From Cinnamomum chago (taxonomy: Eukaryota > Streptophyta > Magnoliopsida > Laurales > Lauraceae): a DNA stretch of 64,000 nt. Below, one piece after another: positions 21,313-33,023 of this stretch (position 1 is its first letter; each line of letters starts with the position of its first letter). A program made the position numbers and the translations under genes. The notes beneath the pieces were generated by a model. That model did not search any database. It had not been told where the DNA came from and saw only the letters and a program-made list of their open reading frames with translations. Where the stretch lies: assembly GCA_038049695.1 (NCBI GenBank), contig CP142456.1, positions 20,990,501 through 21,054,500 of the forward strand. The letters run 5' to 3'.

Positions 21313-23612
21313 ATCTCCCCCTTTGCAATTTGATGGCAACTTACTCATCACTAAAATTACACACCAAGTCTTCAGCTCCCCCTAAGCTGGACAAGTCTTG
21401 AAATTTTCTTGGATGCTCCTTCTCTTAGCTTGGGCTCAGGGTCCTTTTCTTCATTTTTCTTGATGCTTGGAGCTTGATCATTCTTCAAGCTTTCTCTTCA
21501 TCTTCCTCTCTATGGCCAAGCATCTTCCTTAGCTCCAAGCTTTCTTTCTTCTAAGAGCTCTCCCCCTTTGACCATGCCTCCCTCCCCCTTTGGCAAGATA
21601 TGCATTCTCTCCCCCTGTAGAAGATCATACAATATCTCCCTTAGGAAGCTTGGACATTCTCTTCCCCTTTAGAGAACATGAGTGCTCTCTCCCCCTTTGA
21701 CATTAAATTGCAAAGGTACCTACACACATGAAACGAGGAAAATACCTTTAGTAGCACCTGTTAACAAAAGAAATCGAAAATGAAATTCATAACATGTTAT
21801 CATGTATGGTAGTAGTCTCTAAGGGTTCAAAGCCAATCCAAGGGTCAATTTGATCAAAACTAATACTTCCTATGAAGGTTTACACTCCCCCTCAATCCAT
21901 TCTCTCATTTTGTCAAACCTTTGACAAATATGTAACTATTTGGTTCAATAAGAAGATGGTTTTACCAATTGAGAGTCAACTTCAAGGAAAGGATTAGATT
22001 CGTTTAACTAGAGAGCACAATATGATCAAATTACCAAAAGAGAGCAAGGTCAATGAGAAAAGCAATCATGGATACCAATTGGAAAACCAAAGAATACCAA
22101 TTGAGATTCAAGGATAAGACTTTTAAATCAATCACTCTAAAATGGAGTTATAAAGAATATAACTATTAAGATAAATCCAAATTAGAGCTATCCATGATAT
22201 TATGGGGTTTACTAAATATAGCATCAAATAATTTAACTATGAAAATCATATGCTATGAAAGTTTTGAAATTATTTCATTCAATCAAAAAATATGGCTATC
22301 ATGTGCAAGATGAGTGAAATGAAATTCAAACATGAAGTCTACCTCAACAATTAACCAACCAATATTATGAACATATAAACATCGTGGTCATGAGATTTAC
22401 CTATATGAGCAAGAGAGGTGGCAATCATGAGATTTATGATGCTAATGGAATGTGACATGGAATGAAAACATATAACTATCAAGATCAATCCAATGTACAC
22501 AAGGTCTATCACATACACAAGATAAGACATCAATTGGATATGAAATCAATAGAAAATTATACCAAATGAAACCAATTGAATATGACAATATGATTAATAG
22601 CAAGGATGTGACAAACACAAAATTCCATTAAGCAACATAAATGGATATTCATCACTTTTAAAGATATAACTAATGAGCATTGTGATGAACAAGATAAATT
22701 GCAATGCAAAAGGATATAATCTTGGAAATGCATGCAATTTTCAAAGTGACAAAATCATATGAATTCAACATCTAAGATATCCATCAAACATATAGATATA
22801 ACTATGAAAAACAAGGAATGGATCTCAAAGAAGTTCATATGATCAAGATCACTACTATGAAATTGACATATGTATAAGGATGATATCACTTAGAGAAAAT
22901 ACATGAATCAACATCATAACCATCCAAAAAGAAATGACTAGAAGGCATAGAGGATGGATTTGAGAGTTCTAGTATGGTTTCTACAAATATAATTAATATC
23001 ACAACCATACATGGAACCAATTGTCATTTGCATATAAAAAGAATATAACTAAATAAGCAAAGATGCAAATGGCTAGAAACAACAATTGATCATGAGTAAA
23101 CTAGCTATGAAAGCTTTTGAAATCACAATCAATTGATCATGTATAGAAATGCAATGCAAATCATAAAACTAAATGTGAGCAAAAAGCAAATCTAATCATG
23201 ATGAAATTATAATCAAATGATTTTGAAAACCATGATATGTAACTTAGAATGGTGCATGAAAACAAAATCAATTGATCATAAAGAAACATTGCATTTTAAT
23301 AAATGTGACTATAAAGAAACAAAATGCAAATGTAACATGACCAACAATTAGATTTAACTATAAAGGATAGGTTGGTCAAAGAGGTTCAAGGCCTTAAGGT
23401 TTGTCTAAGTATCTAACTTTAGGAATCCACCTAAGGTCTTGAGAGGGTTGATCTTTGAGGTCTAGTTTGGAATTCTCACCAACTATAGGAGATTTGACTT
23501 GATAAATTTTTTAATTTGGACTTATCACCACGATATTTAGATTTTACTAAATTTAACTTAGATTGGTGATTAGTCTTTTGAAGTTGGTGAGTTTGTTTCT
23601 TAGGGGATTTGT
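21313..23612. other. A-rich non-coding interior of the nested element
   Basis: After the polypurine tract and a run of CTCCCCCTTT-type phrases (21310-21710), the sequence becomes strongly A-rich. It is built of recurring words such as AATCAATTGATCAT, AACCAATTG and ATAACTATGAAAA to about 23350. No coding frame of useful length is present in either direction where pol would normally lie. Confidence 0.7.
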
Positions 23613-24839
23613 TCATTTTTTTTTCTTCTTATATTCTCCCTTTATTTGACTTTTGAATTTTAAATTTAACTTTGTTACTTTCTTCAAAAGTTCTTTCATG
23701 GGTTGATATAAGGAAGATAGGTTGAGAAGCTTTTTGTTTATAGATTCTTTTATACTTGGTTTAACTTGTTTAAACTTTTTAAAAACTATTTTAGGAGACT
23801 CCATGTTAATTGATTTAACTTGTTTAATCTTTTTGGAGTCTTCTTTGTTTTTTAGTGTCTTACCCTTCATAGATTTTGATTCTACCTTTTTGGGCTCAAA
23901 GATGGGTTTAGACACATGGCTTCTTCTTAGTTTGCACTCAAACCTAAAATGCCCTTCAATGCCACAATAAATACATTTAGATTTGGGCAAGGGAGAAAGA
24001 GTATTAGAGAAAGAGGACTGACCTTTCACAAATGTGTTGGTGAATTTAGGGTCATGTGAAGTATACTTATCAAAATCAAGACCCGTCCTATCTCCATGAG
24101 GTTTACCCAATTTAAATAGCTTTTCAAGTCTCTCTTCACTTTGGGTAAACTTGCACTCATACTTTTGTTTGTATCATTCAAGTTGAGTGACTTTGGTTAT
24201 AAGGATTGAATTTTCATTTTTGACTTTTAATAAATCATTTTCAATTTCCTTATAGTTGCTTAGCTCTTCATTGGCAAGTTTTAATTCAAGTTTAAGTTCA
24301 TTAACAACATTAGATCCAAGTTCTAAGGTTTTTAACTTACTTTGAACATTAGACATGTTTTCTATAGAAATTGTCAACTTGGATTCTAAATTGATAAAGT
24401 CTTTGTCTTGCCTTTTTAATTGATCTCTTAGGTTTAAATTTTCCTTTTTAAGATCATCATAACTTATATTAATTTCATTTAGTTCATCTTTGATATTTGA
24501 TAAGTTATTTAAAGAGATCATAAACTTAGAGTCTAGACATTGAATGACTCCTTCTTTCTCTCTAAGCTCATCTTTTGAAGAGGCTAGATCTTTGTTTAGT
24601 CTTTTTGATTCTTCTCTTAAACTTCTATTTCTCTTATCAAGCTTTACAGATAATTTATATAATTCCTCATAGGCTTGTTGAGATTCATCTTCATCATATT
24701 CTTCTTCTTTTGATTCACATTGAGATTCATTAATTTGAATGTTAGAATCTCCAATAGATGGAAGAATGAGAGGTCTAGGAGAATCTACACAAAAGTCTAA
24801 ACAACCTACCTTAGTGGAATCCATTTCAATAGAATTCAA
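23613..24839 (-). pseudogene. C-terminal half of a SIRE-like gag: coiled coil and CCHC knuckle (fossil)
   Basis: Two adjoining minus-strand blocks are present. The first (24174-24839) begins at an ATG about 100 bp inside the right LTR. It has an acidic start (KEEEYDEDESQQAYEELYKL) and then about 150 residues of heptad-rich coiled coil (LKKENLNLRDQLKRQDKDF). The second (23613-24110) has a nucleocapsid knuckle CIYCGIEGHFRFECK followed by a lysine-rich tail. The capsid-like UBN2 region that normally opens a SIRE gag is not seen. The region has at least one break. Confidence 0.8.
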
Positions 24840-24940
24840 TCAAACACAAATCTAGGGTTATAAACTCTAGGTTTTTACACCTAATCAAGAGTTCCAAACA
24901 CTTGATCCTAAAGGATAGAGCACGAGGCTTTGATACCAAT

Positions 24941-26600
24941 TGAAAGTCCTGTAATCCTAACCCTAGAAGGGGGGGGGGGGGGTGAATAGGGTTTGCTACA
25001 AATATGACCAAATTAAACTAATTTTAATTCTTTAAGGTAAACTAGTCACATAAGATGATTTACCAGGCAAGATGCGGAAGCTAAGAAAACATTCATCACA
25101 AGCAAACACCACTACACAAAGATTTATAGTGATTCGGCCCCAATGCCTACGTCCACTACCGGCTTGTGATCCAATCACCCCACCGGATTTTCACTAATTA
25201 TACTTTTTACTAGGCTAAGCAATAACCTTTACAAAGTTGTTTTTCTAGGCTCAACAACAACCTTTACAAGATGCTTTTCAAGGCTAAGCAATAACCTTTA
25301 CAATGTGCTTTTCTAAGGCTAAGCAATAACCTTTACAAATAAAGATTTTCTCTAAGAAGGTGTCTTTTCAAGAATACTCTAAGAGATACAATTTAAGCAC
25401 AAATAAAATGCCTCTAAATAGGCTGATATGAAAGTGTAATTCAAATTACAAACATACACTAATATAAGCTAAAGTGTGTGCACAAGTGTATGAATGTTTT
25501 ACTTCAATCAATTTCAACAATAAAACTCTTAAATGAATGCTTGATGCATTTTAAAATCAAAGCTTAGAAAATGATGATTGAAGATAAATGCTAATCACAT
25601 GAAAGATTCAAACAACTTAAAGAAATGAACTAAAACAAGTTGTATGAATATTAAAGTCTAAGAACACATGTGATTTAGACAAGAGTGTTTGCAAACCATT
25701 CTTAATATTCCAAAGAAGATAATAAGTTTTCAAAAAAACTCTTTAAAAGCTAGAAATCATGCATAAATGAAAATACAAAGATTTAGACATGCATTGATTT
25801 TAATTTGAATGGAAATCAAAATGACAAGTAAGATATACCTTTTTAAAACTCAAGCATTTGATTTCCAAAAAGCCCTCTAGCCTTTACAACTTCATCCTCT
25901 TTCTTTGGCTCCAAGAAGGTTTCAAAAGTTCATCAATCAAGCCTCTAAAAAGGATGGAATAGAATGGACTTTATAGGAAAAAACAGTCCAACGGCTAGTT
26001 TCCCCGGTCGACTTGGACCCTTACCCGGTCTACCTGGTACACACAACGGTCAGAAAAATGACCGTTGGTGCTCAAAACCCTGTCGACCTGCAGTGTGCCC
26101 GGTCGACCGGCCACACAGGCAGGTCGACCTGGTGAATGCCCAGAATTCCTGATTAAAGTGAAACTTGTAACTTTTGAGGGCATCTTCCAGGGGACTTTGA
26201 GACACTTTTATCAAGAAAGAATTCATGACTGAAAAAGGATGAAAACTGAAATTCTAAAGTCATGAAAACTCCAAATCAAAATAATGATTTTAAAGAAAGA
26301 ACCTTTGGAAAGCTTGAATGGGTTTGAGCTTAAGGTTAAAACATATGAAAGAAAGAAACATTTAGCTCAAACCTTCATGAAACTTAAGAGACATAACTAA
26401 TTTGATAAAATTCTTTTCAAAACAAATTACATCCAAGTTTATAATCAAAACATGCATAAATCATTAATTCTACAAGTCTAAAATCCAATGCATGTATAAA
26501 ACAAGATTTCAAAATTTTCTAAAACAATGGATATGTGTAAATTCAAATGATGCTAATATGATAATGCATCCATCAAATTGCAAATACAAAATCCCTAACA
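24941..26600 (-). repeat. 5' LTR of the nested SIRE-like element
   Basis: Partner of 19654-21312. It keeps the GGTCGACC cluster in a different arrangement (26003-26130) and the hairpin at 26044-26067. It adjoins the primer binding site at 24927-24940. Confidence 0.92.
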
Positions 26601-26605
26601 GTGTG

Positions 26606-27311
26606 TTTTTCGTCTTCAGGATGCATCTTTATCTGATTGTAGCCAGAAAATCCATCCATGAATGCCATTCGCTCAAACCCACAGGTGTTGTCAATCATCA
26701 CCTCTGGTATGGGGAGTGGAAACTCATCTTTGGGGCAAGCGCCATTTAGGTCTCTATAATCAATACAAACCCTGATCTGCCCATTTTTCTTTGTCACGGG
26801 GACAATGTTGGCTAACCATTCAGGATGTTGTTCCGACGTTTTTGAGTTTTTGAACTTCTTGTTCAATTTTTTCCATCACATCCGGCCGGAATCTTCTTTG
26901 GCCTTGTTTAACAAGCTTGATATCCTTTTACAGATTGAGTTTGTGGACTGCTATTTTGGGGTCTATGCCAGACATTTCAGCATAAGACCATGCAAAATAA
27001 TCAACGAACTCACGAAGAAAAGAGATATACTCGGGTAACTCATCATCCTTTATATTCTTGCTTATGAATAGAGGACGTGGGTTATCTGGTGTTTCCAAGT
27101 CTATCTTTTGAACATGATCTTTTGTTGGAAGGTTCGAAGGTGGGTCCTCCATAATATTTTCGGAGGTTTCTAACTCAATGAAATCTTCTGGAGTTTCAAG
27201 GGCATTTTCAGGCCAAGGCTTGCTATGAGATCGCCCCAATCGCCTGTTGAAATTGGGTCGAAGTAGGGCACTTCTTTTGGAGACGATGGCTTTTCTAGGT
27301 TGGAATGCCAC
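26606..27311 (-). pseudogene. gypsy reverse transcriptase, N-terminal part (fossil)
   Basis: Minus-strand reading gives LPEYISFLREFVDYFAWSYA with EMSGIDPKIAVHKLNL (about 26940-27040). The RT fingers and palm follow: WLANIVPVTKKNGQIRVCID, YRDLNGACPKDEFPLPIP and FMDGFSGYNQIKMHPEDE (about 26610-26820). This is standard Tat/Ogre RT wording. It is cut at the nested element and resumes at 19649. Confidence 0.88.
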
Positions 27312-27706
27312 ATGTCTTTATCACCGGACAATTCTTCTTCATCATCAGAGAAATCATACGAATTGGTAGAGCTTCCTGGATCCTTGATAGGTGACTCTTC
27401 AAAGAGATATCCAGGGAGAGCAATGTCTTCAAGGACATGAGATGTTGAGGCTTGGTCAGCAGATCGACTCCTCAGCATTTGTGTCAACTGTCTCATGGGA
27501 GCGTCGGGATCATACCCCAATCCATGTGAAGATCTTTCTACATGACTGTAGAGTCTCCAATCTTCTAGTTGACTTTTGGTCAAGGCGGGCTGCATTGGTG
27601 TGAGACTACCGCGACCTTGCCCCAGACCGATTGGGTTTTGAGTGTCATAACCCATTTTCTTCATAATAGCTTGTGCCATAGGACTATATAGAAATAGTTG
27701 AGGCAT
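27170..27706 (-). pseudogene. Linker with G-patch-like motif between protease and RT (fossil)
   Basis: A 178-residue minus-strand stretch opens with MAQAIMKKMGYDTQNPIGLG followed by QGRGSLTPM, resembling the glycine-rich G-patch/D111 motif. A similar segment sits between protease and RT in Tat/Ogre polyproteins. A later acidic serine-rich part follows (SDDEEELSGDKDM). Its RNA-related role in the element is not established. Confidence 0.6.
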
Positions 27707-28088
27707 ACCTTAGTTTTGGAAAGGTTCAAGCAAGGAGTTTGATGAAGAAGCTTCTGATATGTGAAAGAAGATTGGCTTCTCTTCTGCTAAAGTTGCCGGA
27801 ACAACGAAGGAAGCAGACGTAGGATCTTCTACATCAGCAGGCTGAACTTGTTGAGTGTCAGCTTGGCTTGGTGATGTATTGTCTTCCGGTTCTGACTCCG
27901 AATCCGTGTCTTGCATGATAGACACGAAGGAGACGACAAACTTGCCCCCAGACTTTTGCTTTGGTTGTTATGACCAAGGGCTTAGAAGATTTGAGAGAAA
28001 CAACAAAGGGAGATGGATCTCCCTCTTCAGATCTACAGGAAGGTTTGTTTTCTTCCAATGATTGCTGAGGAGCCTTGCCTTTATCTTT

Positions 28089-28880
28089 CTAGAGATTTTT
28101 GACAAAGGGTGTTATTTCTTCCTCATTTTCTTCTTTTTCATCTTTGTACATCTGAGCATCTGCAAAATGGACTTCTTTGCCTTTGAAGGGTTTTTTGTCT
28201 GCAAACACTCGATGTATCGAGCCGTTGTTGCCAAGGAACTTAATGCATTGATGTAGAGTTGAAGGGACGACACCATTCTCGTGGATCCAGGGACGTCCAA
28301 GAAGGATATTGTAGCATGAGGGGGTTCTTATTGCATACACAGTGACTTCAGAGATAAGGTCACCGATTTGCAACTTGAACCTGATTTTGCCGATAGGCCT
28401 TTGAGCGCTCCCATTGTACCCAAAGATGGATATAGACGTGTGACTCAGCTTGCTAGGTGGGATGCCCAGCTCTTCAAGTGCCGAAGTAAAGATGAGGTTG
28501 AGTGCAGAACCTGGATCGATCTGGACTCTGTGTATCGGCATTTCTTTGATGTACCCTGTGAAGTACAGGAGTCGGTTATGCTTTGTCTCACCTAGCAGGA
28601 GGTCATCTTTACCGAAGGCGATGGTTGCACTTGCTGCTTTCTGAACTGAGAGGCATTCAATGCCTGATCCCTCGGTTTTCTTCTTTTCTCCCTTCGAGGG
28701 AGTATTTGATTTTTTGACCCTATAGTCCATTTCAATTTGTAGGACTTGTAGGGCATGTTTGTCAACATCCGCATTCAGCCTTTGTAGTTCTGAAATGAGA
28801 CTATTACGAGTTTGTGGAGACATTCGTAATAAGTCCAGGATGTGTAGTCGTGCAGGTATGTGTTTGAAGTGCTCAATCAA
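28089..28880 (-). pseudogene. gypsy retropepsin-type protease (fossil)
   Basis: A 263-residue minus-strand stretch. Its centre reads IHRVQIDPGSALNLIFTSAL, with the retropepsin Asp region written D-P-G-S where D-S/T-G is classical. FGYNGSAQRPIGKIRFKLQI and CYNILLGRPWIHENGVVPST follow. This wording is characteristic of Tat/Ogre protease. Upstream residues (ARLHILDLLRMSPQTRNSLI) match the usual pre-protease helix region. Confidence 0.85.
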
Positions 28881-29263
28881 GTCATACTTGAAAGCTTCCT
28901 TCGGGCCTGCATGTTCATTATTGTTGCCACTTAGGGCGTTTACATTTTGTGTTCCTGAAGGATTTACATAAGAAGAAGAATAAGGTTGGTTGCAGTTTTT
29001 ATGGTAATCCCGGCCAGAACGGGTACCTCTACCAACTTCAAGGGCTTTTTGAGAAGGGTCTTCATTTGAAAATTGTCCTTGGGATCCAAGGGTTGATCCT
29101 TCTCGTTTACTGAAGATGTGTCTGCAGCAGAGTCGCCATCCTCAGTGATTGCTTTGCATGGAACATTTTCCGGGAACAAGTCCTGAGTAACATCCAGCAA
29201 CTTTTCTCCTTCATCGAGTAATTTGTCGGTCCAGACATCTCCTGTGAGGTCAGGTATCTAGGA

Positions 29264-29929
29264 CTAGCTGACCAGGTCTCCATTGGCTGAAGTCTTTTCA
29301 GGATGATCGGTCGGAAAAGTTGTGAGTTGTGACGTCACGGTTTCAGGGGACGAAGGTTGAGAAGATGTTATCTCAGTGGAAGTCACCCGAGAAAATATGG
29401 CTCCAGAAGATATACTATCAGGTGTAGCCGAAGAGTATATGTCTTCGATAGATGATGCTTCAGAGGCACTATCATCCTGAGCTATCGCATTACAAGTTGC
29501 CCTGATAGGAGATTCCCCCAGAGTGGACTGCTGTGAGTCGGACTCATCATCGGATATGAGAGGATCATCTATCCAGTAGTCCTCTCCATTTTCAGGAGTT
29601 GAGGGAGGACGTACCTGTTGATTTTCAGGGACTTCCGGTTCCGGATTTTGATCGTGAAGATCTTGCTCTTGTTCTAAGGCAAGGCGCTGTAAGATCTGCG
29701 CATACTCTTCAGGATCAGGCATGGGAGCCAAATCTTCTTCTTCGTCTGCCCCTTGTGGTTCAACATGATTGAGTTCCGCTGGAGCGTTGACGGGTGCTGA
29801 GTCAACAACATTTCCTTGAATAGGCTCTTGGTCTCCTTCATCATCGGACCAGGATCCCTGTTGCCCATATGAGTTATACCAGATTACCGGCATAAGGAGA
29901 GAACCAAGATTTCTTAGATGTAAACCCAA
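29264..29929 (-). pseudogene. Acidic leader ORF of the Tat-like element (fossil)
   Basis: A 221-residue minus-strand frame begins about 770 bp inside the 5' LTR. It is rich in Glu, Asp, Pro and Ser, with LAPMPDPEEYAQILQRLALE near residue 70. I recognise no domain. Ogre-type elements carry an ORF of unknown function before gag, and this may be its counterpart. No capsid domain or CCHC knuckle is visible here or in 28881-29263. Confidence 0.55.
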
Positions 29930-30680
29930 AAATGACCGAAGTTTTTTTTTTTTTTTTTTTTGAAAGCTTTTTTTTGAAAGTTTTTTGTTGTTTTTTTTTT
30001 AAAGGACCACAAAGGTTTTCAATTCGGTCTTATGAAACCTTAGTAGATAGATCAGTCCCCAGGTTAGGGTAGGATTCCTTAATGAACCCGTTTGGAGGAC
30101 CCTTGCCTCGAACAGTCTAATTGTCTCCACACTCTGGACAAGGTTTTTCTTAGATACACTTCATTTAAAGAACGCAATTGGTGCAACCTTAGTGGATTTT
30201 GAAAAAATTTTGATTTTTTTTTTGGATTCATCAAAGAGAAAGAACGGTATTCCAATCCGAATAAGGGCTCAAACGTTTTTGCGAGCGCTAAATCCGAAAA
30301 GGAGGGACCAAACTTCCTCAAATTTGATTCCAAAGAAAAGATTTTTTTTAAGGAGTTTTTTTTTTTTGAAATCCTTATCGGATTCATCAAAGAGAAAAGG
30401 TGGCCCATCCCCCGATAAGAACAATAGCTACGAACATTTCTGTGAGCTATCAAGTTCAAAGGGGAGAGGATCAAAGTTTCTCAAAATTGAATAAAAAAAG
30501 AAATCTTTTTTTTTTAGATTTTTGAAAAAAAATAATTTGAAATGAGAAAGAATGGAAATAAGTTCAAAGGTAGAAATTTTCCAAAAATCCCATCTCATTT
30601 TTTTTGGACGCAAGATCCAACATAGGCCACCAACTAGAAAGGAGCCTAAGAATTCAAGCATCGCTTTCTCTAATGAACTA
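29930..30680. other. Leader of the Tat-like element, T/A homopolymer-rich
   Basis: Long runs of T and A (for example 29942-29960, 30353-30368) and phrases such as GGATTCATCAAAGAGAAA occur twice (30225-30242 and 30381-30398). No gene is supported. Pieces of a related leader (30018-30075 and 30172-30200) recur at 51480 and 53368. Confidence 0.6.
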
Positions 30681-30699
30681 GTCCCACCGGGTATGCCAA
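30681..30699 (-). other. Candidate primer binding site of the Tat-like element
   Basis: Two bases inside the right LTR the minus strand reads TTGGCATACCCGGTGGGAC. Position and the opening TGGC are as expected for a tRNA-primed start. I cannot name the tRNA with certainty. Confidence 0.6.
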
Positions 30700-30701
30700 C
30701 T

Positions 30702-32872
30702 TGATGGACCCGTTTATTTTTTATCTTTCCTCTCCTCTCCCATCCGTCCCCGGGGTCGCCGAGAGGAAAAATCGAGATGGAGGGAGGAAAGGGGGAGAAA
30801 AAAAAAGGACATCTTATATTTTTGTACGGGTATGCCAAATTTTCTATTCTACTTGGAATTTGGAAATGGTGATCCGGAGATCCACCTTCACAAGTAGAAA
30901 GGAAATCAATCCTTTTTTCTAACTTTCCAAATTGCACATATATTTAAGAAAATAGACAGTTTTTGAATGCCATTTGAGGCGATTTCATTTTTGGTTGCCG
31001 TGGAAGGCGAGTTTGCCGTGAGAGGCGATTTTTTACCGTAGGAGGCGATTTTGTGCCGTGAAAGGCGATTTACAAATCTTATCAAAATGAAAGACAAGAA
31101 ATACGATTTTTTTTTCTCTTAAAAAAAATAAAGTACAATAGAAAAGTAAGAAAGTGAATTTGACTTCTCAGGAGATCGTAGGGACCAGTTCAGATCGACG
31201 GTCGCAAGTCATGTATGGACTTCGCCATCTTCCTTCAGAAGAGAACGCTTGATGCTTTGATTCTTTGGTTTGGCTTGGACTTCAGTTTTTTAGAGGATAA
31301 GGACCAAGGGAAAGTCCTATACCCAATGAAAAACGAAGAGACGGGTTGAAGAGCTGCGTCTTGGCCATGTTGAGTAGAAGAAGAGGGGGCTTTTTCTTAT
31401 ACCCCCCCCTCAAGGGACTTTGATCACCTTTTGGGTGTTTGTTGCAGCAGAGTTTCTTCATAGTAGCAGGACTTCTGGATCTTGAGTTTGGAATTCCGGG
31501 ATTCTCCGTGTGTCTTTTGGCTTCTTGGATGTCTTTTGGCTTCTTGGAGTGACCTCCTTTTATAGGCATTTGGTGGCCTTTAGGTGACTTTATGGGCTTT
31601 AATGCATTAAAACCACATAATGGGAGGAGTTACAAGTTTTAAATCATTTGTTTTGTAACTCCTTTTTCTTGGCATCTAATTGACCAGTGGAGATAATGGG
31701 CATTTAATCGCCTTTAATCTCCATGATGAGAGGAGTTTCATAACTTTAATGTCATGATGATTTGGACTTGTAACTCTCATTTCCTTGCTTCTGATGGGAC
31801 CGTCCAAAATAATGAGTTAATGACCGCATTTAGTTGGGTCAATTAACAGCATTAAGTGGTTGCCGAGGAGTTGAAGAGTCGCGGGTCGTGCCGCGTCTTT
31901 TGAAATTCTTCTTGCGATGATTGACGATGGATCTTCATGTTGATTGATGTTGGATGATCATGTGACTTCAGACATTGGTTGATACCAGCGGGCCGGTGAC
32001 ATCTGTCTTGTCGATTTCTCGATCGGTCGGACAGAAAGTGCACTTTCAAGGTCAGCCGATTGGCGATCTTGGAACGATCGATGACGATTTCATTCAGAGT
32101 CTCAGGAAATCACAGGGGCTGAAACTCCCAAAATGCGAAAAGAATCGAAAAAAGGACACCTTGGCGAAAATCCGGCGACCCGGATTTCCAAGGTCACCGG
32201 CGACCATAGGGGGATTTTCCCCTTTGGTCGCTGTTTTGTCGGTCGTTTTTCGAGCTTTTTTGCTTCTTTTTCCTCTTGTATTTTTCTTGACATTTTTCCT
32301 CATTTTTTGGCTTGGTTCTCCTGGAGAAAACCCAATGAGAAGTCGTGCAAAACCGGGCACAAAGTTTCCTATTTTTTTGGAAAAGCCAAAGACTTTATTG
32401 CGCAGAGTTGCCAATTTTTGTCAAGAGTTGAAACTAGGTCAAACGATGTCGGAATGACCTGAAATTTGACGTGGAGCTTCCCGAGCAGTAAATAGGACCA
32501 ACCATGGGCTTTTATTTGAGTTTCGAAGCCGTTTGAGTTCCCGTCGCTGCTAGCCTTGATTTTGTCGCAAGGAAGGTGTCGAGCTTTGATGTGTGGTCAA
32601 CCGATATCCGATTGACCTAAAATTTGACAGGGAGCCTATTGGAGTCATTTTGAGATGATCTATTAGCTCCGATTTGGATGTTATGGTCCCGGGGTGCTCC
32701 ACCACTAGTAGCCTTGATTTTCTTTCGGAGCATCAAAGTCGGGTCAAACATTGTCGGAATGACCTGAAATTTGGCGTGCAGCCATTTTGAAGCATGTTGA
32801 AGCCGTCCATGTTTGTAGTAGGGTGTGGCTTCTTGATGTTGAGGAGGCAAGGTGACTTTTTTGGTGTCAATA
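30702..32872 (-). repeat. 5' LTR of the Tat-like element
   Basis: Partner of 7196-9818 and shorter than it. It begins TGATGGACCC and ends GGTGTCAATA on the plus strand. The flanking ATCCA (32873-32877) pairs with ATCCG at 7191-7195 as a slightly decayed target duplication. Confidence 0.9.
30970..31072. repeat. GGCGATTT minisatellite inside the LTR (second copy)
   Basis: Counterpart of 7462-7566, with five units and the same unit order. Confidence 0.75.
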
Positions 32873-32940
32873 ATCCATGTAAGTTTTCTATGCTTGGTTT
32901 TTGTTTGATAGAACTCCTTGAAAACTTCAACACATTTAAC
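32873..32940 (-). pseudogene. CUL1: CUL1 pseudogene, 5' half of the exon split by the gypsy element
   Basis: The minus strand reads [19 protein letters not shown] then LTWI, identical in wording to plant cullin-1. It stops exactly at the gypsy target duplication and continues at 7195. The splice acceptor that should precede GTTAAATG is absent: AT stands where AG is expected, a second defect of this copy. The intron to the previous exon (32941-33023) is about 83 bp, a normal plant size. Confidence 0.9.
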
Positions 32941-33023
32941 ATGAGATTCAAACACCCATAGTTAATTTACAACATAATCATTTATACTCTAGACACATAG
33001 TGACCAAAAACCTAAGCCCATAC

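Larger units (their letters stand above)
19654..26600 (-). mobile_element. SIRE/Maximus-like copia element with partial gag and no pol, nested in gypsy RT
   Basis: A 6,947-bp element with LTRs 19654-21312 and 24941-26600 (1.66 kb each, TGAAAGTCC...CCCTAACA on the plus strand). The target duplication GTGTG is perfect (19649-19653 and 26601-26605). A tRNA-Met-type primer site (minus: ATTGGTATCAAAGC) abuts the right LTR. An AAAGGGGGAGATTG polypurine tract abuts the left one; that tract is typical of SIRE-like elements. The internal 3.6 kb holds only the C-terminal half of a SIRE-like gag and 2.3 kb of A-rich filler. I see no protease, integrase, RT or RNase H. The LTRs differ at about 2% by eye, so it moved recently and must have used enzymes from elsewhere. 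Confidence 0.92.
7196..32872 (-). mobile_element. Ty3/gypsy LTR retrotransposon, Tat/Ogre-like, very large, degenerate
   Basis: A minus-strand gypsy fossil spanning 25.7 kb, about 18.7 kb of which is its own after removing a nested copia element. Its LTRs (7196-9818 and 30702-32872) are 2.6 and 2.2 kb and begin TGATGGACCCG on the plus strand. The target duplication is ATCCG/ATCCA. In minus-strand order it carries an acidic leader ORF, retropepsin, a G-patch-like segment, RT, RNase H with a second archaeal-type RNase H, an HHCC zinc finger and integrase. An antisense plant-mobile-domain gene and tandem arrays follow between pol and the 3' LTR. Dual RNase H and antisense extra ORFs are known for the Tat lineage. 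Coding parts are interrupted several times. By-eye LTR divergence is about 6-7%, so it is middle-aged. Confidence 0.93.
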
